Assembly (NCBI GenBank): GCA_964247745.1
Contig: CAXTVT010000006.1
Coordinates: 1 to 64,000, forward strand
Source of the DNA: RH-AL1 sp964247745
GTDB taxonomy: Bacteria > Pseudomonadota > Alphaproteobacteria > Rhizobiales > Beijerinckiaceae
DNA length: 64,000 nucleotides
Direction: 5' to 3'
Under the pieces are notes generated by a model, which ran no database searches, had not been told where the DNA came from, and saw only the letters and a list, made by a program, of their open reading frames with translations. The position numbers and the translations under genes were made by a program. Below are positions 1 through 7,573 of the stretch, piece by piece; within the stretch, counting starts at the first letter, position 1; each line of letters begins with the position of its first letter.

Positions 1-422
1 TGCGCGGCGCCGGCCTCGAGATGTGCTGCGGCGGCATCATCGGCATGGGCGAGGGGGTGCACGACCGCGCCGCCATGCTCCAGGTGCTGGCCGGTTTCGA
101 CCCGCATCCCGAGAGCGTGCCGATCAACGCGCTGGTGCCGGTCGCCGGCACGCCGCTGTCGCGGCTTCCCAAGGTGGACGCGTTCGATCTGGTGCGGATG
201 GTCGCCACCGCGCGGATCGTGATGCCGCGCGCTCGGGTGCGACTCTCGGCCGGGCGCTCCTCTCTGTCGCAGGAAGCGCAGGTGTTGTGCATGGTCGCCG
301 GCGCCAACTCGATCTTCTACGGCGAGACGCTGCTGACGACGCCCAACGCCGAGGTCGGCGAGGACGACGAACTTTTCGCGGCGCTGGCCGCGCGACCGAG
401 CGTACGGGTGGCTGCGGCGTAG
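1..422 (+). CDS. bioB: Biotin synthase, C-terminal part (5' end outside the window)
   Basis: Only the last ~139 residues are present; the frame is open from the left edge, with the first whole codon at base 3. Biotin synthase is the radical SAM enzyme that inserts sulfur into dethiobiotin in the last step of cytoplasmic biotin synthesis. The late family motifs appear in order: CCGGIIGMGE, the VPVAGTPL loop, RLSAGR (this region supplies the unusual arginine ligand of the [2Fe-2S] cluster) and GANSIFYGETLLTTPN. The radical-SAM CxxxCxxC motif would lie upstream, outside the window. The gene converges on the FYDLN protein gene, and no other biotin gene is visible. The family call is secure from these motifs. 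Confidence 0.95.
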   Translation, partial: RGAGLEMCCGGIIGMGEGVHDRAAMLQVLAGFDPHPESVPINALVPVAGTPLSRLPKVDAFDLVRMVATARIVMPRARVRLSAGRSSLSQEAQVLCMVAGANSIFYGETLLTTPNAEVGEDDELFAALAARPSVRVAAA

Positions 423-431
423 GCGCCGTGG

Positions 432-492
432 CCGTCATCCGGGGCCCGCGAAGGGTTCCGGATCGCCGCTGTCGCCCCGTCCGGAATGACGG
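432..492. repeat. Imperfect inverted repeat, REP-like, between convergent genes
   Basis: The left arm CCGTCATCCGG (432-442) and the right arm CCGGAATGACGG (481-492) are complementary except for one missing base. They enclose a GC-rich spacer, and the element fills most of the gap between the convergent bioB and FYDLN genes. Arms containing CGTCATTCCGG are common in dispersed intergenic palindromes of alphaproteobacteria, so this may be a degenerate member of such a family or a bidirectional terminator. No T-tract follows on either strand. Only one copy was noticed in this window. Confidence 0.45.
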
Positions 493-498
493 GCGGGC

Positions 499-912
499 TC
501 AGCGCTCCTCGTCGCTCTCGATGTCGCCGTCGATGAGGTCCGACACGTTGCTGTCGTCGTCCTCTTCTTCCTCCAGGAAGGTGTCGTCGTCGTCGTCGTT
601 GCTCGTGGAATCGTCGTCGGTCTCGGCCTCGTCCTCGGTGTTGGCCGCGGCGACCTGCCCGTCCTCGGGCTGATCGGCATCCTCCAGGCTCATCACCTCG
701 GCGCCGTTCTCGGTGTCGGCCTCGTCGTCGTCGGCATCGCGCTTGGCGGCGGCGGCGGGCGCGGCGCGGGTGGCGCGCACCGGCGAGGGCATCGCGGTGA
801 CGGTCTGCACCTCACCGCATTTGGGGCAGACCACCGGGTCCTTGTTGAGATCGAAGAATTTCGTGCCGCAGTTCTGGCACTTGTGCTTGCTGCCAAGCTC
901 GGGTTTCGCCAC
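499..912 (-). CDS. FYDLN acid domain protein (TIGR02300-type)
   Basis: This 137-residue protein begins with a zinc-ribbon-like segment, Cys pairs at 12/15 and 29/32, around the family signature (here KFFDLNKDPVVCPKCG). The rest is a low-complexity tail rich in Asp and Glu, with runs of five or more acidic residues. This two-part form matches the alphaproteobacterial FYDLN acid family, whose function is unknown; a nucleic-acid or metal-linked role is only guessed. It is transcribed away from aroA, an arrangement commonly seen in Hyphomicrobiales. The acidic run is encoded by GAC/GAG-rich trinucleotide-like DNA, which could make its length variable between strains. Confidence 0.88.
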   Translation of the reverse strand: MAKPELGSKHKCQNCGTKFFDLNKDPVVCPKCGEVQTVTAMPSPVRATRAAPAAAAKRDADDDEADTENGAEVMSLEDADQPEDGQVAAANTEDEAETDDDSTSNDDDDDTFLEEEEDDDSNVSDLIDGDIESDEER

Positions 913-1113
913 TGAGAAGACCTTCGGGGGAGGGGTGGGGGGCGGGCGGCAACGCCCCGCGCTTCAAGCCGGCCCGGTTAGTGGCGGCGGCCCGCCCTGT
1001 CAATGCATTTGCCGAGCCATCGGCCGAGCTACCGAGGAGCGACCGTCGGATGACAGCCCGCGCCGCGCCATGTTACGGCCGGCGCCGTTTCTCCGCACCG
1101 GAACCGAGAACCC

Positions 1114-2451
1114 TTGTCGCATTCGAGTGAAGCGCGCCCCCTCACCGCCGAGCCCGGCGGCCCGCTCAAGGGACGCCTGCGGCCACCGGGCGACAAGTCG
1201 ATCTCGCACCGCGCGATGATCTTCGGCCTGCTCAGCGTCGGCGCGACACGGATCACCGGGCTGTTGGAGGGCGACGACGTGATGCGGACGGCGGACGCCT
1301 GCCGCGCGCTGGGCGCCACCATCGAGCGCGAGGGCGAGGGCTGGTGCGTCCGGGGCACCGGCATCGGCGCGTTGCTGGCGCCGCGCGATACGCTCGATTT
1401 CGGCAACGCCGGCACCGGCACGCGGCTGATGCTGGGCGTCGTCGGCGGTCACCCGATCCGGGCCGGCTTCGACGGCGACGCCTCGCTGCGCAAGCGGCCG
1501 ATGCGCCGCATTCTCGATCCGCTCGCGCTGATGGGCGTGTCGGTGATCGAACAGGCCGAGGGCGGCCGCTGCCCGATCGTGATCCAGGGCACCGCCGAGC
1601 CGACGCCGATCGAGTACCGCTCTCCGGTGGCCTCGGCGCAGATCAAGTCGGCGGTGCTGCTCGCCGCGCTCAACTCGCCGGGGCGCACCACCCTGATCGA
1701 GAGCGAGGCGTCGCGCGACCACACCGAGAAGATGCTGGCGTTCTTCGGCGCCGACGTCGTCGTCGAGCCGTTCGGCGAGGCGGGCCGCAAGATCAGCGTG
1801 GCCGGCCGGCCGGAGCTGGTGCCCCGGCCCATCGCGGTCCCGGCCGACCCCTCGTCGGCCGCCTTCGCCATCGTCGCGGCGACGATCGTGCCGGGCTCCG
1901 ATGTCGTCGTCGAGGGCGTGATGATGAACCCGCTGCGAATCGGGCTGATCACGACGCTGCGCGAGATGGGCGCCTCGATCGAGGTCGAGGCGACCCGGGC
2001 GGAGGGCGGCGAGGAGGTCGCCGACCTGCGCGTGCGCGCGGCCGCCCTGGCCGGCGTCGACGTGCCGGCGGCGCGCGCGCCCTCGATGATCGACGAGTAC
2101 CCCGTGCTGGCCGTGGCCGCGTCGTTCGCCACCGGCGAGACGCGGATGCGTGGACTGAACGAACTGCGCGTCAAGGAGAGCGATCGCCTCCAGGCCGTCG
2201 CCGACGGATTGGTGGCGGCCGGCGTGGCCCATGCCATCGAGGGTGACGACCTGCTGGTCCAGGGCGGTGGTGGTGAGGTGGCCGGCGGCGGCCTCGTGGC
2301 GACGCACCTCGACCATCGCATCGCGATGAGCTTCCTCGTGATGGGCCTCGCCGCGCGCAAAGCCATGACGATCGACGACGAGGCCATGATCGCCACGAGC
2401 TACCCGACCTTCGCCGCCGACATGGCGCGGCTCGGCGCGAGCTTCCGGTGA
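1114..2451 (+). CDS. aroA: 3-phosphoshikimate 1-carboxyvinyltransferase (EPSP synthase)
   Basis: This 445-residue enzyme transfers the enolpyruvyl group of PEP to shikimate 3-phosphate, the sixth step of the chorismate pathway. Diagnostic segments are PPGDKSISHRA near the N-terminus (phosphate and PEP contacts), GNAGTGTRLMLG (the PEP-binding glycine loop) and the C-terminal ELRVKESDRL and DHRIAMSF. An Ala follows the GNAGT core, as in class II glyphosate-tolerant enzymes only in part, so I do not assign a class. The start is a TTG at 1114. The stop overlaps the start of cmk by four bases (GTGA), so the two are translationally coupled. Confidence 0.96.
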   Translation: MSHSSEARPLTAEPGGPLKGRLRPPGDKSISHRAMIFGLLSVGATRITGLLEGDDVMRTADACRALGATIEREGEGWCVRGTGIGALLAPRDTLDFGNAGTGTRLMLGVVGGHPIRAGFDGDASLRKRPMRRILDPLALMGVSVIEQAEGGRCPIVIQGTAEPTPIEYRSPVASAQIKSAVLLAALNSPGRTTLIESEASRDHTEKMLAFFGADVVVEPFGEAGRKISVAGRPELVPRPIAVPADPSSAAFAIVAATIVPGSDVVVEGVMMNPLRIGLITTLREMGASIEVEATRAEGGEEVADLRVRAAALAGVDVPAARAPSMIDEYPVLAVAASFATGETRMRGLNELRVKESDRLQAVADGLVAAGVAHAIEGDDLLVQGGGGEVAGGGLVATHLDHRIAMSFLVMGLAARKAMTIDDEAMIATSYPTFAADMARLGASFR

Positions 2452-3083
2452 TCATCGCCATCGATGGCCCGGCGGCCTCCGGCAAGGGCACGCTCGCCCG
2501 GCGCCTCGCCGCCGCCTATGGCGTGCCGCACCTCGACACCGGGCTGCTCTATCGCGGCACGGCCCGGGCGGTCCTCGATGCCGGCGGCGATCTCCACGAC
2601 CATGCCGCGGCGGTCCGCGCGGCGGAGCGCCTCGACCTGTTCGCCTTCGACGAGATCCGGCTGCGCGGCGCCGACATGGGCGAGGCCGCCTCCGTCGTGG
2701 CCGCCGTCCCGGCAGTGCGCGCCGCCCTGATCGCGGTGCAGCGCTCGTTCGCGCGACGCGAGGCCGGTGCCGTGCTCGACGGTCGCGACATCGGCACGGT
2801 GATCTGCCCCGACGCCCATGCCAAGATCTTCGTCACCGCCACAGCCGAGGCGCGCGCCCACCGCCGCCACCTCGAACTCGAGGGCCGCGGCGAGGTCGTC
2901 GACGCCGCGGCGGTGCTCGCCGACATCCGCCGCCGCGACGCACGCGACAGCGGACGCGCCTCGGCGCCGCTCGAGGTCGCCGCCGATGCCGTCACGCTCG
3001 ACACCACCGAACTCGACGTCGAAGCGGCCTATGCGGCCGCGCTCAGGATCGTCCAGAAGCGGCTGGTGCACGCCGCGCGCTGA
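2448..3083 (+). CDS. cmk: Cytidylate kinase
   Basis: This 211-residue kinase phosphorylates CMP and dCMP in pyrimidine nucleotide recycling. The P-loop GPAASGKGT is at residues 7-15, followed by the CMP-binding HLDTGLLYRG and the LDGRDIGTVI segment typical of bacterial Cmk. The start is GTG, overlapping the aroA stop as GTGA. In most alphaproteobacteria aroA-cmk is followed by rpsA (ribosomal protein S1). Here a creatininase-fold gene follows instead, so the usual neighbourhood has been broken. Confidence 0.95.
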   Translation: MIIAIDGPAASGKGTLARRLAAAYGVPHLDTGLLYRGTARAVLDAGGDLHDHAAAVRAAERLDLFAFDEIRLRGADMGEAASVVAAVPAVRAALIAVQRSFARREAGAVLDGRDIGTVICPDAHAKIFVTATAEARAHRRHLELEGRGEVVDAAAVLADIRRRDARDSGRASAPLEVAADAVTLDTTELDVEAAYAAALRIVQKRLVHAAR

Positions 3084-3135
3084 GCGTGGCTCCTTTGAAT
3101 TTGGCGCCGACCGCGCCGGCGTGCCATCAAGCGCC

Positions 3136-3933
3136 ATGCTGCCCTCGCGTCTCTGGTCCGAGCTGACCACCGCCGATCTCGCCGCGGCGGACATGGGCGC
3201 CGTGATCGCCGTTCTGCCGGTCGCCGCCACGGAGCAGCACGGGCCGCACCTGCCGCTGGGCACCGACACGTTCATCATGCAGGGCTATCTCGACGCGGTG
3301 ATGCCGCGGTTTCCCGTGGACCTGCCGGCGGTCGTGCTGCCGGTGCAGACGATCGGCTGCTCGGTGGAGCACGCCGATTTTGCCGGCACGCTGAGCCTGT
3401 CCGCACGCGACGCGCTCGATGCCTGGAGCGGCCTCGTCGCCCAGGTCGCGGCGACCGGATGCCGCAAGCTGGTGCTGGTGAATTCGCACGGCGGCAATTC
3501 CTCCGTGCTCGACATCCTGGCCCACGAGATGCGCGCCGAACTCGGCCTGCTGGTGGTGTTGGCATCGTGGCAGCGCTTCGGCTACCCCGATGGCCTGTTC
3601 TCGGAGGACGAGCGACGCCACGGCATCCACGGCGGCGCGATCGAGACCGCGCTGATGCTGGCGTTCCGGCCCGACCTCGTGCGGCGGGAGGCGATCGCCG
3701 ATTTCGTCCCGGCGAGCGTGGCCGTGGAGCGCGAGTACACTTGGTTGCGCGCGTCGGGGCGCCCGACCGGCTTCGGCTGGATGGCGCAGGACCTTCACGA
3801 GGCTGGTGCGATGGGCGATGCCACCCAAGCGACGGCGGAAGCCGGCCGTGCCTGCGCCGTCCACGGGGCCGAGGCCTTCGTCGGACTGCTGCGCGACGTC
3901 GCCGCCTTCGACCTCGGCGCGCCGAGGTCGTGA
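3136..3933 (+). CDS. Creatininase-family amidohydrolase
   Basis: The protein has 265 residues from the ATG at 3136; an in-frame GTG at 3121 is an alternative. The creatininase fold binds two metal ions. Its ligands are visible as TEQHGPHLPLGTD near residue 35, NSHGGN in the middle and HGIHGGAIETA later on. Family members hydrolyse small cyclic amides such as creatinine, or act in the maturation of riboflavin-derived cofactors and peptide natural products. Nothing nearby points to creatinine use, so the substrate is unknown. It lies 52 bases after cmk on the same strand and converges on the VOC gene with a 16-base gap. Confidence 0.85.
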   Translation: MLPSRLWSELTTADLAAADMGAVIAVLPVAATEQHGPHLPLGTDTFIMQGYLDAVMPRFPVDLPAVVLPVQTIGCSVEHADFAGTLSLSARDALDAWSGLVAQVAATGCRKLVLVNSHGGNSSVLDILAHEMRAELGLLVVLASWQRFGYPDGLFSEDERRHGIHGGAIETALMLAFRPDLVRREAIADFVPASVAVEREYTWLRASGRPTGFGWMAQDLHEAGAMGDATQATAEAGRACAVHGAEAFVGLLRDVAAFDLGAPRS

Positions 3934-3949
3934 TCGCGAACCATCGACC

Positions 3950-4888
3950 TCAGGCCGGGCGCGCCTCCTCGACGACGAAGCGATGCCCATCCGGGTCGAG
4001 CACCATGATCGCGCGGGTGCCGTCCGCCAGCGCGACGATACCGGGCGAGACGAAGCGCACGCTGTCGGAGGTCAGCGCCTCGACGATCGGCTGCAGCGTC
4101 GACGTCGCCAGCACGAAATGCGTGGCGGCTATGTCGTTCGAGCGCGTGGCGCCGTCGATCGGTCGGCGCTCGCCGACGAGGTAGCCGAGCATCTCGACGT
4201 GCGGCGGCGGGTTCACCGGCGCCATTCCCGTCACAATGACATGAGCGTCGGGGACGTCGTCCATCCGCGACTGCGCCGGTCCCTCGTTGTCGGTCTGCTC
4301 GCTCTGCGTCAGCCCGAAGCAGCGCTCGAGAAACCGGCGACCGACGTCGGTGTCGCCGACCGCGATCGCGGAATGATCGATGCCGAGGAACAGCTCCGCG
4401 CCGTGCCGCTCCTGCCAATGCGCCGGTCCTCCGTCTTTCGGGAAGGCCAGCAGCTCGAGCGGATGACCATCGAGGTCGCGGAACTTGAAGGCCTCGATGC
4501 CGCCCGGCAGCGAGACAGGACCATCCCGCGAGATCGGCGTGAAGCGGCCCGTCGCCTCGAGCTGCGCGTAGGCCTTGGCCATGTCCGAGACGATGATCGC
4601 GAAATGCTGGAACCACAGGTCGGAGCTGGTGCTGCCCGGCGGATACGGCTGGCCCGGCGGGTCGAACTGCAGCAGCACGACCTCCTGCTGACCGAGCGTG
4701 AGGGTAGCGTGGCGGCTGGTCGCCTCCGGCACGCCCATGAGCTGCGCGAAGGCCGTGTCGCCTTCACCGTGGCTCGTAGCGACGAAGTCGAACGCCTCGA
4801 CGAAGAAGCGCTCGCTCTCGTGGATGTCGGAGACGACCAGCGCGAGGCGTGCCACGCGGGTGGTCGACGGTTCGTCGTGCAAGGCCAT
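3950..4888 (-). CDS. VOC-superfamily protein with two glyoxalase-like domains
   Basis: This 312-residue protein contains two vicinal-oxygen-chelate modules. The first starts with ARLALVVSDIHESERFF and ends with the DLDGHPLELLAF strand. The second starts with GIDHSAIAVGDTDVGRRFL and ends with DPDGHRFVVEE. Both carry the His and Glu positions usually used for metal binding. Members include glyoxalases, extradiol dioxygenases and resistance proteins, and the sequence alone does not choose between them. It lies 22 bases upstream of nothing but the DoxX stop on the same strand, so the DoxX gene and this gene probably form one minus-strand unit. Confidence 0.82.
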   Translation of the reverse strand: MALHDEPSTTRVARLALVVSDIHESERFFVEAFDFVATSHGEGDTAFAQLMGVPEATSRHATLTLGQQEVVLLQFDPPGQPYPPGSTSSDLWFQHFAIIVSDMAKAYAQLEATGRFTPISRDGPVSLPGGIEAFKFRDLDGHPLELLAFPKDGGPAHWQERHGAELFLGIDHSAIAVGDTDVGRRFLERCFGLTQSEQTDNEGPAQSRMDDVPDAHVIVTGMAPVNPPPHVEMLGYLVGERRPIDGATRSNDIAATHFVLATSTLQPIVEALTSDSVRFVSPGIVALADGTRAIMVLDPDGHRFVVEEARPA

Positions 4889-4910
4889 CGCCTGTCCTCC
4901 AGCCAGCCGA

Positions 4911-5378
4911 TTACTTCGTGTAGCCCGGCGCGGTGCCCGAGTAGGTCGGCGTGGACGAGACCGGATGGGTGACGGCGTAATCCACGGAGGCGAGCGGGGC
5001 GCCGAGCACGATCAGTCCGAGGCCGCCGACGAGCCCGAAGTTCTTCAGGAATTCCCAGAAGTGGCTGCGGCCCTTGCTGTCCTCGTTCTTCGAGAAGAAG
5101 TCTCCGTAGGACCAGAACTGGTGGTAGAGCAGCGCGGTCACGACGCAGTAGAAGGCGAGCAAGGCCGCCGCGGCGCGATCGAGCACGCCGAAGATGATCA
5201 GCGCGGAGCAGCCGGTCTCGACGCAGATCGCGGCGATGAGTAGCAAGGCGCCGCCGGGCAGCGGACCGTCGGTGGCCTGCTTCAGCGCGTTCTTCCAATT
5301 GAGCAGCTTGTCGAGAGTCGAGAACGGAAAAAGCACGACCAGGAAGATCCGCAGGATCAGGGGTGCGACAATAGACAA
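4911..5378 (-). CDS. DoxX-family inner-membrane protein
   Basis: This protein of about 155 residues has four hydrophobic segments: residues ~6-22, one around GGALLLIAAICVETGCSALI, AAALLAFYCVVTALLYH and GLVGGLGLIVLG. The pattern and the 'FWSYGDFFSKN' loop between segments 3 and 4 fit the DoxX/DoxD family of small quinone-linked or redox-associated membrane proteins. I chose the TTG at 5378 because GGAAGG sits eight bases upstream; longer in-frame extensions have shadow-type composition. It is divergent from the GMC oxidoreductase gene and lies 22 bases before the VOC gene. The actual role is unknown. Confidence 0.75.
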   Translation of the reverse strand: MSIVAPLILRIFLVVLFPFSTLDKLLNWKNALKQATDGPLPGGALLLIAAICVETGCSALIIFGVLDRAAAALLAFYCVVTALLYHQFWSYGDFFSKNEDSKGRSHFWEFLKNFGLVGGLGLIVLGAPLASVDYAVTHPVSSTPTYSGTAPGYTK

Positions 5379-5528
5379 GGGCGTTACCTTCCCGGCTCGG
5401 TGGTAGGTCGTCGGACGCGAGCCGCTCGACCCGCGCAACGCGCAACGTTGCGGAAAGCTCACGGCAGAGTTCATTTTCGGACGTGCCATGCCCGTCGTAG
5501 GGAAGGCCCCGACCGATCGGCGGACCCA

Positions 5529-7139
5529 ATGCACCAGGATCATTACGATGTCATCGTGATCGGCAGCGGCCCGGGTGGCGCCACCGTGGCGCAACGCCTC
5601 GCGCCGACCGGCAAGCGCATCCTGGTTCTCGAACGCGGCGGCTACCTCAAGCGCGAGCAGCAGAACTGGGACACGGCGGCCGTCTTCAACCAGGGCCGCT
5701 ACAAGGCCAAGGAGACTTGGCACGGCGCCGACGGCAAGCCGTTCTCGCCGATGGTGCATTACGTCGTCGGCGGCAATTCGAAAGTCTACGGCGCCGCGCT
5801 GGTGCGCCCGCGTCGCGAGGATTTCGGCGTGGTGCGCCACCACGAGGGCGGTATCTCGCCGGCTTGGCCGATCGACTATGGCGATCTCGATGCGTATTTC
5901 CTCGAGGCCGAGCGGCTCTACCACGTCCATGGCCAGCGCGGCGAGGACCCGAGCGAGCCCAACGCCGAGGCGCCGTTCCCCTTTCCGCGGGTGGAGCACG
6001 AGCCGCGCCTCGCCGCGCTCCACGAAGGGCTCGCCAAGCAGGGTCTCAGACCGTTCCACCTGCCGCTCGGCATCCTGCTCGACCAAAAGCCCGGCACCGG
6101 CGATGCCGAGCCGCACAGCCCGTGCATCCGCTGCGCCGCCTTCGACGGCTTTCCCTGCCTCACCAACGGCAAGGCGGATTCCCAGATCGTCTCGATCGAC
6201 CCGATGGTCCGCTTCGACCGCAACGTCGAGCTTCTGACCGATGCCTACGTGTCGAAGCTGGAGACCGACGCCTCGGGCCGCACCGTCACCGCCGTGCACG
6301 TGACGCGCGGTGGAGCCGAGGAGCGCTACAGCGCCGACATCGTCGTCGTCGCCTGCGGCGCGATCAACTCGGCGCTGCTGATGTTGCGCTCCGCCGGCGG
6401 CGCACACCCCGACGGGCTCGCCAACGGCTCGGGCCATGTCGGCCGCAACTACATGCGCCACAACAATTCGGTGCTGATCGCGCTGACGCGCGAGCGCAAC
6501 GAGACCGTCTTCCAGAAAACCCTCGGCCTCGCCGACTTCTATTTCGGCAACGCGGATTTTCCGCATCCGATGGGCTTCGTCCAGATGTGCGGCAAGGTCC
6601 ACGGCACGCATCTTCGCGGCGAGGTGCTGCCGTCGTGGCTCGAGTTCCTGTCCAACATGCCGTTCGAGGCGGTGGCGCACCATGCGCTCGACTTCTGGCT
6701 GTCGAGCGAGGACCTGCCGGATGCCGACAATCGGGTGACGCTCGGGCGCGACGGGAAGGTCACGCTGGCGCTGACGCCCAACAATCTCGAGGCGCACCGC
6801 CAGCTGCGCGCGGCGACGAAGGCCGCGCTGCGCCCGCTCGCGCCGCGCATGCTGTTCGTCCACAAGGACATCCCGATCGAGGGCGTGTCGCACCAGGCCG
6901 GTACGCTGCGCTTCGGCACCGATCCCCGCGCCTCGGTGCTGAACGTGAACTGCAAGGCGCACGAGGTCGACAACCTCTACGTGACCGACGCCGGCTTCTT
7001 CCCCTCGGTCGGCGCGGTGAATCCGACGCTGACGATCATCGCGAACGCCCTGCGCGTCGCCGACCACCTGAAAGAGCGGCTGGGTGCCGGTGAGGTGCGC
7101 GAGCCGATGGCGCCGCGAGAGCTGCTGCCGACGACCTGA
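5529..7139 (+). CDS. GMC-family FAD-dependent oxidoreductase
   Basis: This 536-residue flavoenzyme starts with the Rossmann motif IVIGSGPGGATVAQRL and ends with the GMC C-terminal signature TDAGFFPSVGAVNPTLTI, whose Asn is a usual catalytic residue. GMC enzymes oxidise alcohols, sugars or sterols, or decarboxylate fatty acids; the substrate cannot be read here. Three Cys residues (spacing C-x2-C-x7-C) lie near CIRCAAFDGFPC in a stretch shared by one GMC subgroup. The ATG at 5529 is chosen because the FAD motif follows within ten residues, as usual. It is divergent from the DoxX gene across ~150 bases, which must hold both promoters. Confidence 0.88.
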   Translation: MHQDHYDVIVIGSGPGGATVAQRLAPTGKRILVLERGGYLKREQQNWDTAAVFNQGRYKAKETWHGADGKPFSPMVHYVVGGNSKVYGAALVRPRREDFGVVRHHEGGISPAWPIDYGDLDAYFLEAERLYHVHGQRGEDPSEPNAEAPFPFPRVEHEPRLAALHEGLAKQGLRPFHLPLGILLDQKPGTGDAEPHSPCIRCAAFDGFPCLTNGKADSQIVSIDPMVRFDRNVELLTDAYVSKLETDASGRTVTAVHVTRGGAEERYSADIVVVACGAINSALLMLRSAGGAHPDGLANGSGHVGRNYMRHNNSVLIALTRERNETVFQKTLGLADFYFGNADFPHPMGFVQMCGKVHGTHLRGEVLPSWLEFLSNMPFEAVAHHALDFWLSSEDLPDADNRVTLGRDGKVTLALTPNNLEAHRQLRAATKAALRPLAPRMLFVHKDIPIEGVSHQAGTLRFGTDPRASVLNVNCKAHEVDNLYVTDAGFFPSVGAVNPTLTIIANALRVADHLKERLGAGEVREPMAPRELLPTT

Positions 7140-7197
7140 GCGGGCCTTCCCATCCTTCTGAAGTGGAGCCAGTCCGCGAGAGCGGACATCGGGCTCG

Positions 7198-7569
7198 TCA
7201 CCTGTGATGGCGGACGGTGAAGCTCAGCCGCTTGCGGCCGCCGCCGGCTTGTCGGGGGGCGTGTCCGCCCCGTCCGTGACGACCGCGCCGCGCCGCGGCC
7301 TTGCCGGCCCCTTTCGGACGTCCGGCGCCGGCGGCGGCTTCCTCGCTGCTGCCCTTGACGTCGCCGGGGCGTTCCGGCTCGAGGTTGCCGGCTTTCGAAG
7401 GCGGCCCGAACTTGGCGAGACACTGGTTGTAGGCGTCGGCCGCCGAGATCTTCTCGCAATCGCCGATGGTGGCCTGCGCGTGCGCATCGGCGGCGGATAC
7501 CAGGCCGATCAGGACGATGCCGAGAACGCGCAACGTCGATAGGCGCGCGGCGGGGGTCACGTGGGCCAA
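7198..7569 (-). CDS. Small secreted protein of unknown function
   Basis: I do not recognise this 123-residue protein. It has an N-terminal signal peptide: a hydrophobic stretch LGIVLIGLVSA followed by ADAHAQ, a likely signal-peptidase I site. The mature part begins with ATIGDCEKISAADAYNQCLA, holding two Cys that could form a disulfide. It continues into a Pro/Gly/Arg-rich basic tail ending in KRLSFTV. Its start lies four bases downstream of the pheT stop on the same strand, so it may be co-transcribed with pheT. The secretion signal and conserved-looking Cys pair argue that it is a real gene. Confidence 0.6.
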   Translation of the reverse strand: MAHVTPAARLSTLRVLGIVLIGLVSAADAHAQATIGDCEKISAADAYNQCLAKFGPPSKAGNLEPERPGDVKGSSEEAAAGAGRPKGAGKAAARRGRHGRGGHAPRQAGGGRKRLSFTVRHHR

Positions 7570-7573
7570 ATTG

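Noticed and set aside
4911..7067. A 718-codon minus-strand open frame running opposite the GMC gene
   Set aside because: Only its last ~155 codons (the DoxX gene) resemble a protein. The rest is the antisense shadow of the GMC gene, caused by high GC content.
7172..7187. Small perfect hairpin (GTCCGC-GAGA-GCGGAC) between convergent GMC and small-protein genes
   Set aside because: Only six base pairs and no T-tract; such stems are expected by chance in GC-rich DNA.
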